NCBI RefSeq assembly: GCF_958979055.1
Contig: NC_084897.1
Span: 23,463,628-23,527,627 of the forward strand
Reading direction: 5' to 3'
DNA length: 64,000 bases
Source: Alnus glutinosa
Taxonomy: Eukaryota > Streptophyta > Magnoliopsida > Fagales > Betulaceae
Shown: piece by piece, positions 61,170-64,000 of the stretch
How positions within the stretch are numbered: the first letter of the stretch is position 1
How the letters are laid out: each line of letters starts with the position of its first letter
Translations under genes and position numbers: made by a program
The notes under the pieces: generated by a model
Database searches by the model: none
Told to the model about the DNA's origin: nothing
What the model saw: only the letters and a program-made list of their open reading frames with translations

Positions 61170-62340
61170 ATGACTCTCATTTGGAAATACAGATTTTTCA
61201 CGCACGGTTAAGAGAAATAAATTACAAAGAGTATAATTACGTTACGTACCACGCTTGCACCAAACAAAATCTTACGCTGGAATCAATGGTGTAATAATGC
61301 CATCCCAATTCCCACCACCAATCACGATATACAGCCTATTTCTTACGAGGAGTTGCCTTTAAAAATTTCTTATCGAGGGCTTCAAATACCGTCATATCTC
61401 GTGGACAGGAAAAAATACAAAGATAGTATTATAATTTTTATTAGAAATCCATATATATTTATTTTATGGTTATAATTTAAAGTTAGCATATTTGATAGTG
61501 TACGTACATAATTTTTCATAATTTAATTTTCTTAAAATACGAACTATTAAATACATCAATTTTAAATCTATATTTTATAGCTAGCATTTTTCATGATGTA
61601 CGTGGTAAGAAGTTAATTATTGGACCGGATTATTTCTTTGGCTAATTTTTTTTTTTAATGTGTTTCTATAGATGAAAGAGAGAAAAAGAATCATGTCCTG
61701 ATTATCCACTCACATTTCCACTCGGCCAGATCAAATATTAATCCCCCACAAAATATGATCAAATACATAGATCGAAATTGCCACTTGTACGTACGTGGCC
61801 ACGTCCTTCGACTTTCGTCGATCGGATACATATTGCATTGTACACTACATATAACTTAGATTAATTTAGGTCCAAAAGTGGATCAACCGTGGGACAATCC
61901 ATGTCAGCATATATATGGGCCTACATACAATCCTAACAGACATAACCGCGGTTTCTTGGACCGACAGAGATCTTTCTTTAGTAATTTTATGGTTTGAATT
62001 GCTAATAATTTTTATAACCTACTTGTTTTAAGAAGTTTCGAGCAAGGTTACTCATCGGTTGACATTTTCTGCACAGAAAATTGCTAAAGATCCGGGTGTG
62101 ATTGGTAGAGACTGCCACGGACTCTCCGACACCTTGGCCCCTCAAAGCTCGATCTCTTTCTGTTCCTTGAAAGAGAAGTAGAATAACAGAAGCAAAAAGT
62201 AAGCTCCAGACGTTTCAAGCAAAAGGTGCCACAAAAAAAGTGAGTCGAATCTGATTTCATTCTGGCCTAGCTTGTGAAATAAGTAGCTAGAATAAGACTA
62301 TAAAGCTCAAAGAAGAAGAAGAAGAGGAGGAGGAAAAGGA
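61170..62340. promoter_or_regulatory. upstream region and 5' leader of the CBS/DUF21 gene
   Basis: No gene in this stretch. The last 60 bases before the ATG are a purine-rich AGAAGAAGAAGAAGAGGAGG leader, probably 5' UTR. No TATA box could be assigned with confidence. Confidence 0.4.
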
Positions 62341-64000
62341 ATGGCTGTGGAGTATAGGTGCTGCGAAACAGGGTTTTTCATTCGCATAGCAATCATCACT
62401 TTGCTAGTGTTGTTTGCCGGGCTGATGTCTGGGCTCACGCTGGGGCTCATGTCGATGAGCCAGGTCGAGCTTGAAGTTCTTGTCAAGTCTGGAACGCCCA
62501 GTGATAGTAAACATGCTGGTTAGTGAGTTTAATTATCAATCTCTCCCTATTCCTCTGATATATCTTCTTAATTAAATATAAAACACATCATACTTTTTCT
62601 TCTGCTGCAATTTGTTTAAGGAATGTATATATATATGGCTTAAAGTTCTGATCAGATGTAACATCAAATATTTGTTTTATTGGGGACGAAGATCGAGGTT
62701 TGAATGGTTTTAGTTCTCTGGTCATCTTACCGATCAGTGATTTTTTTTTTGGTAAGACCATCTAAATGACTATTGAGGACTTCCTATTTTCATATTGAAA
62801 ATTATGATTTAGACCCCAAGTTGTTAAATATATGCACAACTCAATTAGCAAATTGAACAAATATATATTAAGCCAAGGGGCAAGTACTACAGATAAAATT
62901 ACCAAAATTGAAATAAGCATAAAACAAATTAACATAAACAGAGATTTTGGTAAAGAAATAAAAACCTTTTGATTATTTCTTTAAAATTAATATCACTTCA
63001 GTTCGGGAGCAGTCAACTCGATCCAAAGGCATTTACTATAGAAGACTTTACATATTGTTCTTGCTTACAAAGTCTTTGTAACTTTGAAGACCCAATTTGT
63101 AATTCTGGTGAACATGTGACTTGTGTTACATATTGTTTTTACCTACGAAGTCTTTGTAACTTTGAAGCTAGACCCAATTTGTAATTCTAGTGAACATGTG
63201 ACTTGTGTTACATATTATTTTTACTTACAAAGTCTTTATTACTTTGAAGACCCAATTTGTAATTCTGGTAAACATGTTCATCTTTCATCACAGTGGGCTT
63301 CAAAACTTTTGGCATTCTTCTATAGGAATTACATTAACCAACGAATTTCGATTGCTTCAACCCAAAACTTTAGTGGTTGTAGGCATTTATGTAGTTTTAA
63401 TGCCAATAATGATGAGGTGAAGTTTTGAATCTATTTAGGCTTAATAACATTGGTAAACTTCTTTTATAACAATGAAACAATGTCTCTCTAGGTGTACGTA
63501 TAAAAGTTGGAGAGGAACCGGTCCTTTATAAGAGGAGGGCAAAATTGTCTAATAAAGGATAGGCTCCTCTCCGATTGGTTTCAATAGGAAAGGATCCAAA
63601 TCCATAAAAGTTGTGGTATGTATGGGCTTATATAGAAGGGAGAAAACAACACTTTTTTAACTAAGTCAGCTTGGGACTTGGGTGTTCACGATTTGCCACA
63701 ATCTCGTTCAAACGTGAATAAGTTTCATTCGAATGAGATCTAGGGTTTCACAGTTTATGCATACGGCGATCAAACAGGTTTCAAATGACACTTCGATTAG
63801 AGTGCGCATTATGTGGCTCTTAATAGCTGCGAACTATTGGGCTTTGATTGGGATTACGACCAGGTCATTATGGAACATGCCGAAAATTCTTGTTAGAACA
63901 AGAATGGTTTCATTTGAACCAGATGTTTAACTTTTTAGTTTCAGATTTTCATACTTCTATTAACAACCTGTTTTGACCTAGTAAATATGAAATGCAAAGT
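62341..64000 (+). CDS. CBS/DUF21-domain membrane protein (CNNM-like), first exon only
   Basis: Exon 1 is 62341-62518 (59 codons plus one base), ending GCT-G|GTTAGT. It encodes [19 protein letters not shown] followed by a hydrophobic helix [20 protein letters not shown] and [18 protein letters not shown], the start of a DUF21 (CNNM) transmembrane domain as in Arabidopsis CBSDUF proteins. Relatives continue with a KILPVVKNQHLLL-type segment; that exon is not found before 64000, so intron 1 is at least 1.48 kb. Family members are CNNM/CorC-like proteins linked to magnesium and other ion transport; the exact role here is not known. Intron 1 contains a three-copy tandem repeat and a hairpin element. 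Confidence 0.85.
63050..63281. repeat. three-copy tandem repeat (~80 bp) in intron 1
   Basis: Units start at 63050, 63128 and 63210 with ACATATT(G/A)TT and share TAACTTTGAAG and CCCAATTTGTAATTCT. The second unit has a 4-base insertion (CTAG). The third is shortened. Confidence 0.85.
63509..63572. repeat. short hairpin-forming element in intron 1
   Basis: GGAGAGGAACCGGTCCTTTAT pairs with ATAAAGGATAGGCTCCTCTCC around a short loop; about 24-base arms with four or five mismatches. It may be another miniature palindromic element. Confidence 0.6.

Noticed and set aside
1..64000. tRNA genes, rRNA genes, CRISPR arrays, bacterial operons and known plant microRNA precursors
   Set aside because: I looked for cloverleaf box patterns, direct-repeat/spacer arrays and a handful of conserved mature microRNA sequences and saw none. 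A tRNAscan or microRNA search would be needed to exclude diverged cases.

Overview
This is nuclear DNA of a flowering plant, most likely a eudicot. The genes have many introns with GT-AG (and two GC-AG) boundaries, the sequence is AT-rich with long (AT)n and poly-A/T tracts, and the spaces between genes are filled with plant-type transposons (LINE, Copia, CACTA, Mutator-like, Harbinger-like and other MITEs, and a SINE). I cannot name the species; a woody rosid would fit but that is a guess.

Six protein genes can be supported. In order: an R2R3-MYB factor of the RAX/MYB36 group (+, 2918-4128); a type-2 ACC synthase (-, 23214-21455); an intronless PLS-DYW pentatricopeptide protein (+, 42315-44474); a CGR2/CGR3-type Golgi pectin methyltransferase (-, 49466-46322); an organellar HflX-type GTPase in 13 exons (-, 59066-53805); and the first exon of a CBS/DUF21 (CNNM-like) membrane protein (+, from 62341, running off the window). 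From memory, the first five match the Arabidopsis run At3g49690 (MYB84), At3g49700 (ACS9), At3g49710 (PPR), At3g49720 (CGR2), At3g49725 (HflX). This looks like a conserved ancestral gene block whose gaps have been stretched by transposons. The genes are not a pathway; they are neighbours by descent.

Layout: 1-2800 has a LINE tail and the MYB upstream region. 4130-21450 is a 17 kb gene-poor stretch with Copia remnants, a 23-bp G-box-bearing tandem repeat, a MITE, a CACTA element and a LINE fragment abutting it. 21455-23400 is the ACC synthase with its TATA box. 23400-42300 is a 19 kb gap holding a tandem array of ~550-bp units (25.4-31.0 kb) interrupted by three different transposons, then a nearly full-length but dead LINE (36.8-40.7 kb) which itself carries a 50-bp palindromic insertion, then two MITEs next to the PPR gene. 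44.5-59.1 kb is gene-dense (CGR2-like, HflX) with a cluster of four hairpin MITEs between them. 59.2-62.3 kb holds a Mutator-like element with perfect 9-bp target duplications and another inverted-repeat element before the CBS/DUF21 gene.

No clearly new molecular system was found. The most notable items are the nested insertions with sister-copy empty sites, two consecutive GC-AG introns in the HflX gene, the acidic insertion between G4 and G5 of that GTPase, the tiny palindrome that breaks the LINE reading frame, and the 23-bp G-box repeat.
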